From Ascidiimonas aurantiaca (lineage in GTDB: Bacteria > Bacteroidota > Bacteroidia > Flavobacteriales > Flavobacteriaceae), in assembly GCF_037646345.1 (NCBI RefSeq), contig NZ_JBBEWR010000002.1:124001-188000 (forward strand): 64,000 nt of DNA, read 5' to 3'. Below, in pieces: positions 16,831 to 25,019 of the stretch. Positions within the stretch are counted from its first letter, which is position 1. Each line of letters opens with the position of its first letter. Position numbers and translations under genes: made by a program. Below the pieces are notes generated by a model. That model did no database searches and was not told where the DNA came from. It was given only the letters and a program-made list of their open reading frames with translations.

Positions 16831-17949
16831 ATGAAATACGAATCGAAAAAAAAAGCCCTTATACTCTTAGCTGATGGAACCATTTTTTATGGAAAAGCAG
16901 TAGGGCGGGAAGGCAGCGCCTTCGGAGAAGTATGTTTCAATACGGGAATGACCGGTTACCAGGAGATCTTTACTGATCCCTCGTATTTTGGGCAGATAAT
17001 GGTCACCACCAATGCCCATATTGGAAACTATGGAGTGAAAGATGAAGAAAACGAATCTGACGGGATAAAAATAGCCGGTCTGGTATGTAAAAACTTCAGC
17101 TATCACTATTCACGACCCGCAGCCGATGACAGCCTGCTTTCGTTTTTCGAAAAGCATAACCTTATGGCGATCTCAGATGTGGACACAAGAGCACTGGTGA
17201 GCTATATTAGAGATCACGGAGCTATGAATGCCGTAATTACTACCGAAGTTGATAAACTGGATGAGTTAAAGGAGCAACTCAGTAAAGTTCCCGACATGAA
17301 GGGACTGGAACTGGCATCCAAAGTATCTACCCAAAAGCCCTATTACTTTGGTAATGAAAACGCAACCTATCGCATTGCTGCTCTGGATATAGGTATTAAG
17401 AAAAATATTCTTCGCAACCTGGCTAATAGAGATGCATATGTAAAAGTATTTCCCTACAACACCAGTTTTGAAGAAATGCAAGAATGGGACCCGGACGGAT
17501 ATTTCCTTTCTAACGGCCCCGGTGACCCTGAGCCACTTAAAGAGGCACAGGAACTGGCTAAACAGATCATAGAAAGAAATTTACCGCTTTTTGGTATTTG
17601 TCTGGGGCATCAGGTTATTGCTCTGGCCAATGGCATTTCCACATATAAAATGCATCACGGTCACAGAGGTATTAACCACCCGGTTAAGAACCTGATGACC
17701 GGTAAGGGTGAGATCACTTCTCAAAATCACGGTTTTGCCATTAATCGTGAAGAAACCGAAAAACACCCGGATGTAGAAATTACACACGTACACCTAAATG
17801 ACCATACCGTAGCCGGAATACGTTTAAAAAATAAAAACTGTTTTTCGGTACAATATCACCCGGAGGCGAGCCCCGGGCCACACGATGCTTCGTATTTATT
17901 TGATCAATTTATAGAAAACATTAAAAAACATAAACTAGAGACCGTATGA
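16831..17949 (+). CDS. carA: Carbamoyl-phosphate synthase small (glutaminase) subunit
   Basis: CarA, 372 residues, releases ammonia from glutamine for carbamoyl phosphate synthesis (arginine and pyrimidine pathways). The N-terminal domain has GEVCFNTGMTGYQEIFTDPSY. The class I glutamine amidotransferase domain has the nucleophile motif FGICLGHQV and the His/Glu pair in VQYHPEASPGPHD. No carB is adjacent, so the large subunit is encoded elsewhere. The stop overlaps the eno start by four bases (ATGA), implying translational coupling with enolase. Confidence 0.97.
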   Translation: MKYESKKKALILLADGTIFYGKAVGREGSAFGEVCFNTGMTGYQEIFTDPSYFGQIMVTTNAHIGNYGVKDEENESDGIKIAGLVCKNFSYHYSRPAADDSLLSFFEKHNLMAISDVDTRALVSYIRDHGAMNAVITTEVDKLDELKEQLSKVPDMKGLELASKVSTQKPYYFGNENATYRIAALDIGIKKNILRNLANRDAYVKVFPYNTSFEEMQEWDPDGYFLSNGPGDPEPLKEAQELAKQIIERNLPLFGICLGHQVIALANGISTYKMHHGHRGINHPVKNLMTGKGEITSQNHGFAINREETEKHPDVEITHVHLNDHTVAGIRLKNKNCFSVQYHPEASPGPHDASYLFDQFIENIKKHKLETV

Positions 17950-19235
17950 GCATTATCGTTAGCATTCATGCCAGACAAATTTTAGATTCACGGGGAAATC
18001 CTACCGTAGAAGTGGATGTATTGACAGAAAGCGGTATTCTGGGAAGAGCTGCCGTACCTTCAGGAGCATCTACCGGCGAACATGAAGCCGTAGAACTAAG
18101 AGACGGAGGGAATGCATATATGGGCAAAGGCGTTTCAGGAGCAGTAGATAACGTAAATAACCATATTGCAGCCAAACTAATTGGCATGTCTGTTTTTGAA
18201 CAGAACCGCATAGACCATACCATGATAGCGCTGGATGGTACCCCTAATAAGTCCAAACTCGGGGCCAATGCTATTTTGGGAGTTTCCTTGGCAGTGGCCA
18301 AAGCAGCTTCTAATGAACTAGGGATGCCTTTGTATCGTTATGTGGGAGGCGTTAGTGCACATACACTTCCCGTTCCTATGATGAATATTATTAATGGGGG
18401 GTCTCACTCCGATGCACCTATTGCCTTTCAGGAATTTATGGTGATGCCCGTTAAAGCCAAAAACTTTACACATGCCATGCAAATGGGTACAGAGATATTT
18501 CATCATCTTAAAAAAGTATTACACAGCAGAGGGCTTAGTACCGCTGTTGGAGATGAAGGAGGCTTTGCCCCTAAACTGGAAGGGACAGAAGATGCTCTGG
18601 AAACCATTATAAAATCTATAGAAAATGCGGGTTATAAACCCGGAGATGAAGTAATGATTGCCCTGGATTGTGCATCTGCCGAATTTTACAAAGACGGGAA
18701 ATACGATTACACCATTTTTGAAGGAGAAACAGGAGCCGTTCGCTCATCAAAAGAGCAGGCGCAATATCTGGCAGATCTTTCAGAACAGTATCCAATAATT
18801 TCTATTGAAGACGGTATGGATGAGAACGACTGGGAAGGCTGGAAACTGTTAACCGAAAAAGTGGGCAAAAAAGTACAACTCGTAGGAGATGACCTTTTTG
18901 TAACCAATGTAGTTCGTTTGTCAAAAGGTATTGACAATGGTATAGCCAATTCTATCCTTATCAAAGTAAATCAGATAGGTACCTTAACAGAAACCATTGC
19001 AGCCGTTAATATGGCCCATAATGCCGGTTATACCTCGGTAATGTCACATCGCTCGGGAGAAACAGAAGATACTACCATTGCAGACCTTGCAGTAGCTTTA
19101 AATACCGGACAAATTAAAACAGGTTCTGCCTCCCGCTCAGACCGTATGGCAAAGTATAATCAACTTTTAAGAATAGAAGAAGAGCTTGGAGAAGTAGCTT
19201 ATTTTCCTCAAAAAAAGGCTTTCAAAGTTTCTTAA
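17946..19235 (+). CDS. eno: Enolase
   Basis: Enolase, 429 residues, interconverts 2-phosphoglycerate and phosphoenolpyruvate. Visible motifs are ARQILDSRGNPTVEVDV, VPSGASTGEHEAVELRDG (flexible active-site loop), VGDEGGFAPKL, SIEDGMDENDWEGW, LVGDDLFVTN, and the signature IKVNQIGTLTET with SHRSGETED. Metal- and substrate-binding residues are intact. It is coupled to carA by a 4-nt overlap and followed by a strong terminator. Confidence 0.98.
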   Translation: MSIIVSIHARQILDSRGNPTVEVDVLTESGILGRAAVPSGASTGEHEAVELRDGGNAYMGKGVSGAVDNVNNHIAAKLIGMSVFEQNRIDHTMIALDGTPNKSKLGANAILGVSLAVAKAASNELGMPLYRYVGGVSAHTLPVPMMNIINGGSHSDAPIAFQEFMVMPVKAKNFTHAMQMGTEIFHHLKKVLHSRGLSTAVGDEGGFAPKLEGTEDALETIIKSIENAGYKPGDEVMIALDCASAEFYKDGKYDYTIFEGETGAVRSSKEQAQYLADLSEQYPIISIEDGMDENDWEGWKLLTEKVGKKVQLVGDDLFVTNVVRLSKGIDNGIANSILIKVNQIGTLTETIAAVNMAHNAGYTSVMSHRSGETEDTTIADLAVALNTGQIKTGSASRSDRMAKYNQLLRIEEELGEVAYFPQKKAFKVS

Positions 19236-19256
19236 AAACGCAAAAGATCTTTCGAT

Positions 19257-19288
19257 AAGCGGATACGGTAAAAAGTATCCGCTTTTTT
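19257..19288 (+). terminator. Rho-independent terminator after eno
   Basis: Perfect 10-bp stem AAGCGGATAC (19257-19266) and GTATCCGCTT (19275-19284), 8-nt loop, followed by a T-tract to 19288. It ends the carA-eno unit 21 nt after the eno stop. Confidence 0.92.
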
Positions 19289-19387
19289 ATTGCATTTTAA
19301 ACAAAAAACGTGGGGGCTTAACCCAATTTTAACACTTTATTCCTTAATTTCGCAACACTTACAAATACTAATAAAATCACTTCTTAA

Positions 19388-20671
19388 ATGTCAGATACAG
19401 CTACCATAGAATACAAAGGAAATAAATACAAGTTTCCTGTAATAGAGGGTACCGAAAACGAATTGGCCATCGATATTAAAACACTACGGGCATCTACCGG
19501 AATGATCACTATTGATCCCGGTTATAAAAATACCGGATCATGTGAAAGTGCGGTTACGTTTCTCGATGGAGAAAAAGGTATTTTGCGTTATCGAGGCTAC
19601 TCTATTGAAGAACTGGCTGAAAAAGCCGATTTCCTTGAAGTAGCGTATTTGTTAATTTTTGGGGAGCTGCCTACCAAAGAACAACTAGCCAGGTTTGATG
19701 CCGACATAAAAGCAGAATCTTATGTAGATGAAGATGTTAAAAAGATACTGGATGGTTTCCCCAAATCGGCGCACCCTATGGGAGTTTTGTCGTCACTTAC
19801 CAGTGCCCTCATTGCGTTTAACCCCATTTCAGTGAATGTTTCTTCAGAAGAAGCCATGTATCGGGCCATTGTAAGGATCTTAGGAAAGTTTCCTGTATTA
19901 GTAGCATGGACCCTTCGCAAAAAAGAAGGCCTCGCTCTGGATTATGGAGATGACTCTCTTGGGTATGTAGAGAATGTGGTAAAGATGATGTTTAAAAAGC
20001 CCAATAGAGAATACAAGAAGAACCCGGTAGTTATTGAGGCTCTCGATAAGCTTTTAATATTACATGCAGATCATGAGCAAAACTGTTCTACATCTACCGT
20101 TCGTATTGTAGGTTCTTCGCATGCCGGATTATTTGCGTCCATATCTGCCGGTATCTCTGCCCTGTGGGGGCCATTGCACGGCGGAGCCAACCAGGCAGTA
20201 ATAGAAATGTTAGAGGCCATACGTGAAGATGGTGGTGATACCAAAAAGTATATGGGGAAAGCAAAAGATAAGAACGATCCTTTCCGCCTTATGGGCTTTG
20301 GTCACAGAGTATATAAAAATTTCGATCCGCGTGCCCGTATAATCAAGAAAGCGGCCGATGAAGTACTGGGTGATCTGGGAATAGACGACCCTATATTAGA
20401 TATTGCCAAAGCCCTGGAACAGGAAGCGTTGAATGACAACTATTTTGTAGACAGAAAACTTTATCCCAACGTAGATTTTTACTCTGGTATTATTTACCGG
20501 GCTCTGGGTATTCCAACAGATATGTTTACCGTAATGTTTGCTATGGGACGTTTACCGGGCTGGATCGCTCAATGGAGAGAAATGCGCCTTAAAAAGGAAC
20601 CTATCGGGCGTCCGCGTCAGGTATATGTTGGTTACAACCAAAGAGAATTTAAACCTATCCAGGATAGATAG
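19388..20671 (+). CDS. gltA: Citrate synthase
   Basis: Type II (hexameric-type) citrate synthase, 427 residues, condensing oxaloacetate and acetyl-CoA. The N-terminal beta domain (SDTATIEYKGNKYKFPVIEG) is present. Active-site segments are LHADHEQNCSTSTVR, GPLHGGANQAVIEML, GFGHRVYKNFDPRA and the aspartate in VDFYSGIIYRALG. It stands as a single transcription unit between two terminators. Confidence 0.97.
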   Translation: MSDTATIEYKGNKYKFPVIEGTENELAIDIKTLRASTGMITIDPGYKNTGSCESAVTFLDGEKGILRYRGYSIEELAEKADFLEVAYLLIFGELPTKEQLARFDADIKAESYVDEDVKKILDGFPKSAHPMGVLSSLTSALIAFNPISVNVSSEEAMYRAIVRILGKFPVLVAWTLRKKEGLALDYGDDSLGYVENVVKMMFKKPNREYKKNPVVIEALDKLLILHADHEQNCSTSTVRIVGSSHAGLFASISAGISALWGPLHGGANQAVIEMLEAIREDGGDTKKYMGKAKDKNDPFRLMGFGHRVYKNFDPRARIIKKAADEVLGDLGIDDPILDIAKALEQEALNDNYFVDRKLYPNVDFYSGIIYRALGIPTDMFTVMFAMGRLPGWIAQWREMRLKKEPIGRPRQVYVGYNQREFKPIQDR

Positions 20672-20691
20672 GATTATATAAAAAACCTGGT

Positions 20692-20724
20692 AAAAAGCAG
20701 TCTGTTCATATGGCTGCTTTTTTT
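20692..20724 (+). terminator. Rho-independent terminator after gltA
   Basis: AAAAAGCAG (20692-20700) pairs with CTGCTTTTT (20714-20722), 13-nt loop, then more T residues. The T-tract runs directly into the -7 element of the next gene, so the terminator and the next promoter are physically overlapped. Confidence 0.8.
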
Positions 20725-20731
20725 ATATTTG
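20724..20731 (+). promoter_or_regulatory. -7 element of the DDAH-like gene
   Basis: TATATTTG matches the Bacteroidetes -7 consensus TAnnTTTG. A TCTG tetramer 19 nt upstream (20701-20704) is a near match to the -33 TTTG and lies in the loop of the gltA terminator hairpin. The start codon is 16 nt downstream. Confidence 0.55.
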
Positions 20732-20746
20732 ACCAAATAGTATGCT

Positions 20747-21661
20747 ATGTTGAAGCTTAATATTAAAGATGAGACTTCCCGTTTAAGAGCCGTAGTATTG
20801 GGAACGGCGATGCAAAACGGGCCCACTCCAAAAGCAGAAGAGGCGTATGACCCTAAATCACTTGAGCACATTCTCGCCGGAACCTATCCTGTAGAAGCCG
20901 ATATGGTTGCCGAAATGGAGGCTCTGAATGCTGTTTTCCAAAAATACAGTATAGAAGTGTACCGACCTAAGATTATTGCCGATTGTAACCAGATCTTTAC
21001 ACGTGATATTGCCTTCGTTATTGATGATTTTTTCTTTAAGTCTAATATTCTCCCGGATAGAGAACAGGAACTGGAAGCTATTCAGTACATAGTAGATATG
21101 GTAGAGAGTTCTAAAGTGATCAAACCTCCGGAAGAAGCACATGTAGAAGGAGGCGATGTTATGCTGTGGAACGATCATATTTTTGTGGGTACGTACAAAG
21201 GAAAAGATTATCCCGATCAAATCACAGCGAGAACCAATATGGAGGGGGTACATTTTCTACGAGAGTTTTTTCCGGATAAAACCGTTAAAGAGTTTGATCT
21301 GATTAAATCAAATACAGAAGCACGTGATAATGCTTTGCACCTGGATTGTTGTTTTCAACCCGTAGGTAAAAACAAGGCTATTATTTATAGGGAAGGGTTC
21401 AGAGACCCTGCAGATTATGACTATCTTCAATCGCTCTTTGGGAAAGAAAATTTATTTCACATTACCAGAGATGAGATGTACACTATGTTCTCTAATGTTT
21501 TTTCGGTTGCTCCAGACGTGGTGGTTTCTGAAAAACATTTCACCCGACTCAATACCTGGCTTCGGGAAAATGATTTTACTGTAGAAGAGGTGCCATATTC
21601 TGAAATAGCCAAACAAGAAGGGTTGTTGCGTTGTTCTACACTGCCCTTGATCCGTGATTAA
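20747..21661 (+). CDS. Dimethylarginine dimethylaminohydrolase / arginine deiminase-like protein
   Basis: A 304-residue member of the guanidino-group-modifying superfamily (DDAH, arginine deiminase, amidinotransferase; five-bladed propeller). The catalytic set is visible: TRD at 85-87, HVEGGD (Glu134, Asp137), His198 in ALHLDCC, and nucleophile Cys296 in LLRCSTLPL. The likely reaction is hydrolysis of an arginine derivative to citrulline or a relative, but the substrate cannot be told from sequence. It is cytoplasmic (no signal peptide). It precedes ctlX in the same direction but with its own -7 element between them. Confidence 0.8.
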   Translation: MLKLNIKDETSRLRAVVLGTAMQNGPTPKAEEAYDPKSLEHILAGTYPVEADMVAEMEALNAVFQKYSIEVYRPKIIADCNQIFTRDIAFVIDDFFFKSNILPDREQELEAIQYIVDMVESSKVIKPPEEAHVEGGDVMLWNDHIFVGTYKGKDYPDQITARTNMEGVHFLREFFPDKTVKEFDLIKSNTEARDNALHLDCCFQPVGKNKAIIYREGFRDPADYDYLQSLFGKENLFHITRDEMYTMFSNVFSVAPDVVVSEKHFTRLNTWLRENDFTVEEVPYSEIAKQEGLLRCSTLPLIRD

Positions 21662-21712
21662 AAAGTAAGGAGATATTTTATAAAACAGGATCATTTCACG
21701 ATAGGAAATCGC

Positions 21713-21720
21713 TAATTTTG
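21713..21720 (+). promoter_or_regulatory. -7 element of ctlX
   Basis: TAATTTTG matches TAnnTTTG; the ctlX start codon lies 35 nt downstream. No clear -33 TTTG is seen at the ideal spacing, so a weak or regulated promoter is possible. Confidence 0.45.
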
Positions 21721-21755
21721 CCATCTACAAAATCCAAAATAAATAAGATACAACA

Positions 21756-22691
21756 ATGAAACAGGTAACTAATACCATTCTTATGATTCGCCCTGCCAGT
21801 TTCAGAATGAACGAGCAAACAGCAGTCAATAATTACTTTCAGGAAGAACTGGATATCAAAAACAAAGAGATAGCAGTAAGAGCCAGAAAAGAATTTGATG
21901 ATTTTGTGAAGCAGTTACGAACAGCAGGGATTACCGTAATTGTTGTAGAAGATTTGGAGAAACCAGATACACCCGATGCTGTTTTTCCCAATAACTGGAT
22001 CTCCTTTCACGAAAATGGTTCTGTTGCCATCTATCCTATGTTTGCAGAAAACCGAAGAAAAGAAAGAAGAGAAGATATTCTGGATTTGCTGGAAGAAGAG
22101 GGTTTTGAAATTACCAATGTAGTTGATTATACAGATGCAGAAAACGAATCGGTTTTTTTGGAAGGAACCGGAAGTCTCCTACTGGATCGTATAAACCGTA
22201 AAGCCTATTGTGCCCTGTCTCCAAGAGCTGATGAAGAGCTGTTTATAGAATTTTGTGAAGATTTTGAATACACTCCCGTTATTTTTAATGCATTTCAATC
22301 AGCAAAAGGAGAACGATTACCTGTTTATCACACTAATGTAATGATGTGCCTGGGTGAGAACATGTGTGTAATTTGCCTGGATGCTATTGATGATAAAAAA
22401 GAACGTAAAAACGTCGTAAATCATCTTAAAGAAGATGGAAAGCAGATTATTGAAATAAGTGAATCGCAGATGCATCATTTTGCCGGTAATATGCTACAGG
22501 TTGTAAATAACGAAAATATCAAGTATATTGTAATGAGCAAGGCGGCTTACCTTAGCTTAAACGAGCAGCAGCGATCTGACCTTGAAAAACACGGGAAACT
22601 TTTGTACAGTGACCTTACCACCATAGAAACCTGTGGAGGTGGTAGTGCCCGATGTATGATGGCAGAGGTATTTCTTCCCAAAGTAAATTAA
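21756..22691 (+). CDS. ctlX: Citrulline-utilisation hydrolase CtlX-type
   Basis: A 311-residue amidinotransferase-superfamily protein matching the CtlX group. Visible motifs are MIRPASFRMNEQTAVNNYFQ, DAVFPNNWISFH (substrate loop), LEGTGSLLLDR, PVYHTNVMMC (catalytic His) and ETCGGGSARCMMAEVFLP, whose Cys300 should be the nucleophile. CtlX proteins occur in Bacteroidetes with citrulline or ornithine metabolism. It follows a paralogue by about 95 nt and abuts the Rrf2 gene with no gap, so the regulator is probably cotranscribed. Confidence 0.85.
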   Translation: MKQVTNTILMIRPASFRMNEQTAVNNYFQEELDIKNKEIAVRARKEFDDFVKQLRTAGITVIVVEDLEKPDTPDAVFPNNWISFHENGSVAIYPMFAENRRKERREDILDLLEEEGFEITNVVDYTDAENESVFLEGTGSLLLDRINRKAYCALSPRADEELFIEFCEDFEYTPVIFNAFQSAKGERLPVYHTNVMMCLGENMCVICLDAIDDKKERKNVVNHLKEDGKQIIEISESQMHHFAGNMLQVVNNENIKYIVMSKAAYLSLNEQQRSDLEKHGKLLYSDLTTIETCGGGSARCMMAEVFLPKVN

Positions 22692-23108
22692 ATGCTTTCA
22701 AAAAAAACAAAATACGGATTAAAGGCACTCGCATATCTCGCCAAAAAAGGCGCTAATCAACCAGTACTTATCTCAGAGATATCACAACAGGAACGTATTT
22801 CCAAAAAATTTTTAGAGGCCATTTTGCTTCAACTCAAAAAAAATGGCTTTCTGGGTTCAAAAATGGGAAAAGGAGGAGGATATTATCTTTTAAGAGATCC
22901 TGAGACCATTACCATTGCTTCAGTTTACAGAGTGCTCGAAGGGCCTATAGCCATGTTACCCTGTGTGAGTATAAATTACTACGAAAAATGTGACGACTGT
23001 ATAAGTGAAGAAGAATGTGTACTCCATAAAATGATGTTAGAAGTTCGAGATAATACCTTGCAAGTGTATGAAAATAAGACAATTATGGATTTGGTTTTAA
23101 AAAAATAA
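22692..23108 (+). CDS. Rrf2-family transcriptional regulator
   Basis: A 138-residue winged-helix regulator. The N-terminal segment MLSKKTKYGLKALAYLAKKG, the recognition helix region SQQERISKKFLEAILLQLKKNGFL and the wing SKMGKGGGYYLLRDP are typical. The loop after the dimerisation helix has Cys91, Cys100, Cys103 and Cys109 with His112, similar to the Fe-S ligand region of IscR/NsrR though with different spacing. The ATG follows the ctlX stop immediately. The next operon is sulfate assimilation, so a CymR-like sulfur-control role is plausible but not proven. Confidence 0.85.
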   Translation: MLSKKTKYGLKALAYLAKKGANQPVLISEISQQERISKKFLEAILLQLKKNGFLGSKMGKGGGYYLLRDPETITIASVYRVLEGPIAMLPCVSINYYEKCDDCISEEECVLHKMMLEVRDNTLQVYENKTIMDLVLKK

Positions 23109-23128
23109 AAAAAAATTATTAAATTATT

Positions 23129-23159
23129 CTACTAAATCGATAGACTAATAGTATATTTG
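23129..23159 (+). promoter_or_regulatory. Candidate promoter and operator of the cys operon
   Basis: TATATTTG (23152-23159) is a perfect -7 element. Just upstream lies an imperfect dyad: CTACTA at 23129-23134 and TAATAG at 23146-23151, abutting the -7 element. No good -33 TTTG is visible. The arrangement suits a regulator acting at the promoter, with the adjacent Rrf2 protein the obvious candidate. Confidence 0.45.
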
Positions 23160-23185
23160 AATTGAATAAAAGCAATAACAAGATT

Positions 23186-23422
23186 ATGTTGATTGATTTA
23201 TTTCGTTCAGAAAACCATAAACTCAATGCCGGCAGCCATCGTGTATCGGTACTTAAGGCACTTTCCTGGCGTATTATAGGTACATTAGATACGATGATCA
23301 TATCGTACTTTCTTACCGGAGATATTAAAATAGCTTTTGGCATTGGAAGCATAGAGGTAATCTCAAAAATGATCCTGTATTATTTCCATGAGCGTGCGTG
23401 GACAAAATTCACCAAAAAATAA
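23186..23422 (+). CDS. DUF2061 small membrane protein
   Basis: 78 residues from the ATG at 23186; an in-frame TTG 24 nt earlier is possible but gives a non-conserved extension. The motif SHRVSVLKALSWRIIGTLDTMIISYFLTG followed by KIAFGIGSIEVISKMILYYFHERAW is the DUF2061 signature, with two predicted membrane helices. DUF2061 proteins recur beside sulfate-assimilation genes in marine bacteria, as here before cysH. Function is unknown; a role in sulfate or sulfite handling is only guilt by association. Confidence 0.75.
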   Translation: MLIDLFRSENHKLNAGSHRVSVLKALSWRIIGTLDTMIISYFLTGDIKIAFGIGSIEVISKMILYYFHERAWTKFTKK

Positions 23423-23427
23423 CTCCT

Positions 23428-24060
23428 ATGAACATTGAACAACTTAATAGAGAGTTCAAAGAAAAAAAACCGGTCGAGATCATTGAGGCTATGATAGCTT
23501 ATGCTAAAAAGCCGTTGGTGACTACCAATTTCAGACCGTATGAAGTTGCTATTTTGCATGCATGTACAAAAGCAAAAGCAGATATTCCGGTTATCTGGTG
23601 CGATACGGGATATAATACTCCTCAAACCTATAAACATGCAGAGCGTTTAATAGCCCAATTACAGCTTAATATACATTTGTATGTGCCGTTGCGCACCGCT
23701 GCGCACAGAGATGCTACCATGGGAATACCGGGGGTAGATGCTCCTTTACATAAACAATTTACCTATGAAGTAAAACTGGAGCCTTTTCAAAGAGCGATGG
23801 AAATACATAAACCCGATGTCTGGTTTACCAATCTCCGAAAAGGTCAGACCGCGTTTAGAGATTCACTCGATATTGTGACCAGAGGAAATGACGGGGTAGT
23901 AAAAGTAAGCCCTTTTTTTTACTGGTCTGATGATGAATTAGACCTGTACTTAAACAAAAATAAACTGGAGAATGAATTCACTTATTACGATCCTACCAAA
24001 GTATTGGAAAACCGTGAATGTGGCCTCCATCTGGCAACCACAGAAGAAAACCACACATAA
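23428..24060 (+). CDS. cysH: Phosphoadenosine/adenosine phosphosulfate reductase
   Basis: A 210-residue PAPS/APS reductase of the adenine nucleotide alpha-hydrolase fold, making sulfite from activated sulfate. It has VIWCDTGYNTPQTYKHAERL, the substrate loop LRKGQTAFRDSLDIV, and the C-terminal ECGLH with catalytic Cys198. It has only three cysteines and no CC pair, so it lacks the 4Fe-4S ligands of typical APS reductases. The ATG at 23428 is preferred over a GTG 30 nt upstream that overlaps the DUF2061 gene. It is followed by cysD after 33 nt. Confidence 0.88.
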   Translation: MNIEQLNREFKEKKPVEIIEAMIAYAKKPLVTTNFRPYEVAILHACTKAKADIPVIWCDTGYNTPQTYKHAERLIAQLQLNIHLYVPLRTAAHRDATMGIPGVDAPLHKQFTYEVKLEPFQRAMEIHKPDVWFTNLRKGQTAFRDSLDIVTRGNDGVVKVSPFFYWSDDELDLYLNKNKLENEFTYYDPTKVLENRECGLHLATTEENHT

Positions 24061-24093
24061 ATGTAAAAAGTTATAGGAACTCAACAGAAAAAA

Positions 24094-25014
24094 ATGGTGA
24101 CTCCCAAAAGCAGCAATATCACAAAAACACATCTTCAGACACTTGAGGATGAAAGCATATATATACTCCGCGAAGTAGCGGCTCAATTTGAGAAGCCCGT
24201 ATTATTATTTTCCGGAGGTAAAGACTCTATTACCCTGGCACATTTAGCCCGCAAAGCCTTTTATCCGGCGCGCATACCTTTTCCTTTCCTGCATATAGAT
24301 ACCGGGCACAATTTTCCTGAAACCATACGTTTTCGGGACCGTCTTATCGGGCAATTGGGTGTACAGCTCATTGTACGCTATGTTCAGGATTCAATAGATC
24401 AGAATAAAGTTAAAGAAGAGACCGGTAAATATGCCAGTCGTAATTCTCTGCAAACTGTAACCTTGCTGGATGCCATAGACGAATTTGGTTTTGATGCCTG
24501 CCTGGGAGGTGCCCGCAGAGATGAAGAAAAAAGCAGGGCTAAAGAACGCATTTTTTCCGTGCGGGATGATTTTGGACAGTGGGATGCCAAAAACCAGCGA
24601 CCCGAACCTTTTCAAATACTCAACGGAAAAATAGATTTTGGACAGAACGTGAGAGCATTCCCCATTAGCAACTGGACCGAAGAAGATATATGGAAATACA
24701 TACTTCAGGAAAACCTGGACCTTCCCGAGATCTACTTCGCACATGAACGAAAGCTTGTAAAACGTGACGGCTCATATCTGGCCCATTCCAATTATTTGAA
24801 TATAGTAGATACAGATGAAATTGTTGTTGAAAAGGTACGCTTTCGTACTGTAGGGGATATGACCTGTACGGCCGCGGTACGTTCAACCGCTGGCAATATT
24901 GAAAAAATAATCGAAGAGAACAAAGCATCGGGCCATTCTGAAAGAGGAGCCAGGATCGACGATAAACGAAGCGAATCTGCCCTGGAGCAACGTAAGAAAG
25001 GGGGCTATTTTTAG
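24094..25014 (+). CDS. cysD: Sulfate adenylyltransferase subunit 2
   Basis: CysD, 306 residues, the adenylyl-transfer subunit of ATP sulfurylase (ATP + sulfate to APS + PPi). It carries the PP-loop SGGKDSITLAHLARKAF, HIDTGHNFPETIRFRDRL, CLGGARRDEEKSRAKERIFS and the C-terminal SERGARIDDKRSESALEQRKKGGYF. It pairs with CysN, whose start is five nucleotides downstream of the cysD stop. Confidence 0.97.
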   Translation: MVTPKSSNITKTHLQTLEDESIYILREVAAQFEKPVLLFSGGKDSITLAHLARKAFYPARIPFPFLHIDTGHNFPETIRFRDRLIGQLGVQLIVRYVQDSIDQNKVKEETGKYASRNSLQTVTLLDAIDEFGFDACLGGARRDEEKSRAKERIFSVRDDFGQWDAKNQRPEPFQILNGKIDFGQNVRAFPISNWTEEDIWKYILQENLDLPEIYFAHERKLVKRDGSYLAHSNYLNIVDTDEIVVEKVRFRTVGDMTCTAAVRSTAGNIEKIIEENKASGHSERGARIDDKRSESALEQRKKGGYF

Positions 25015-25019
25015 GAATT

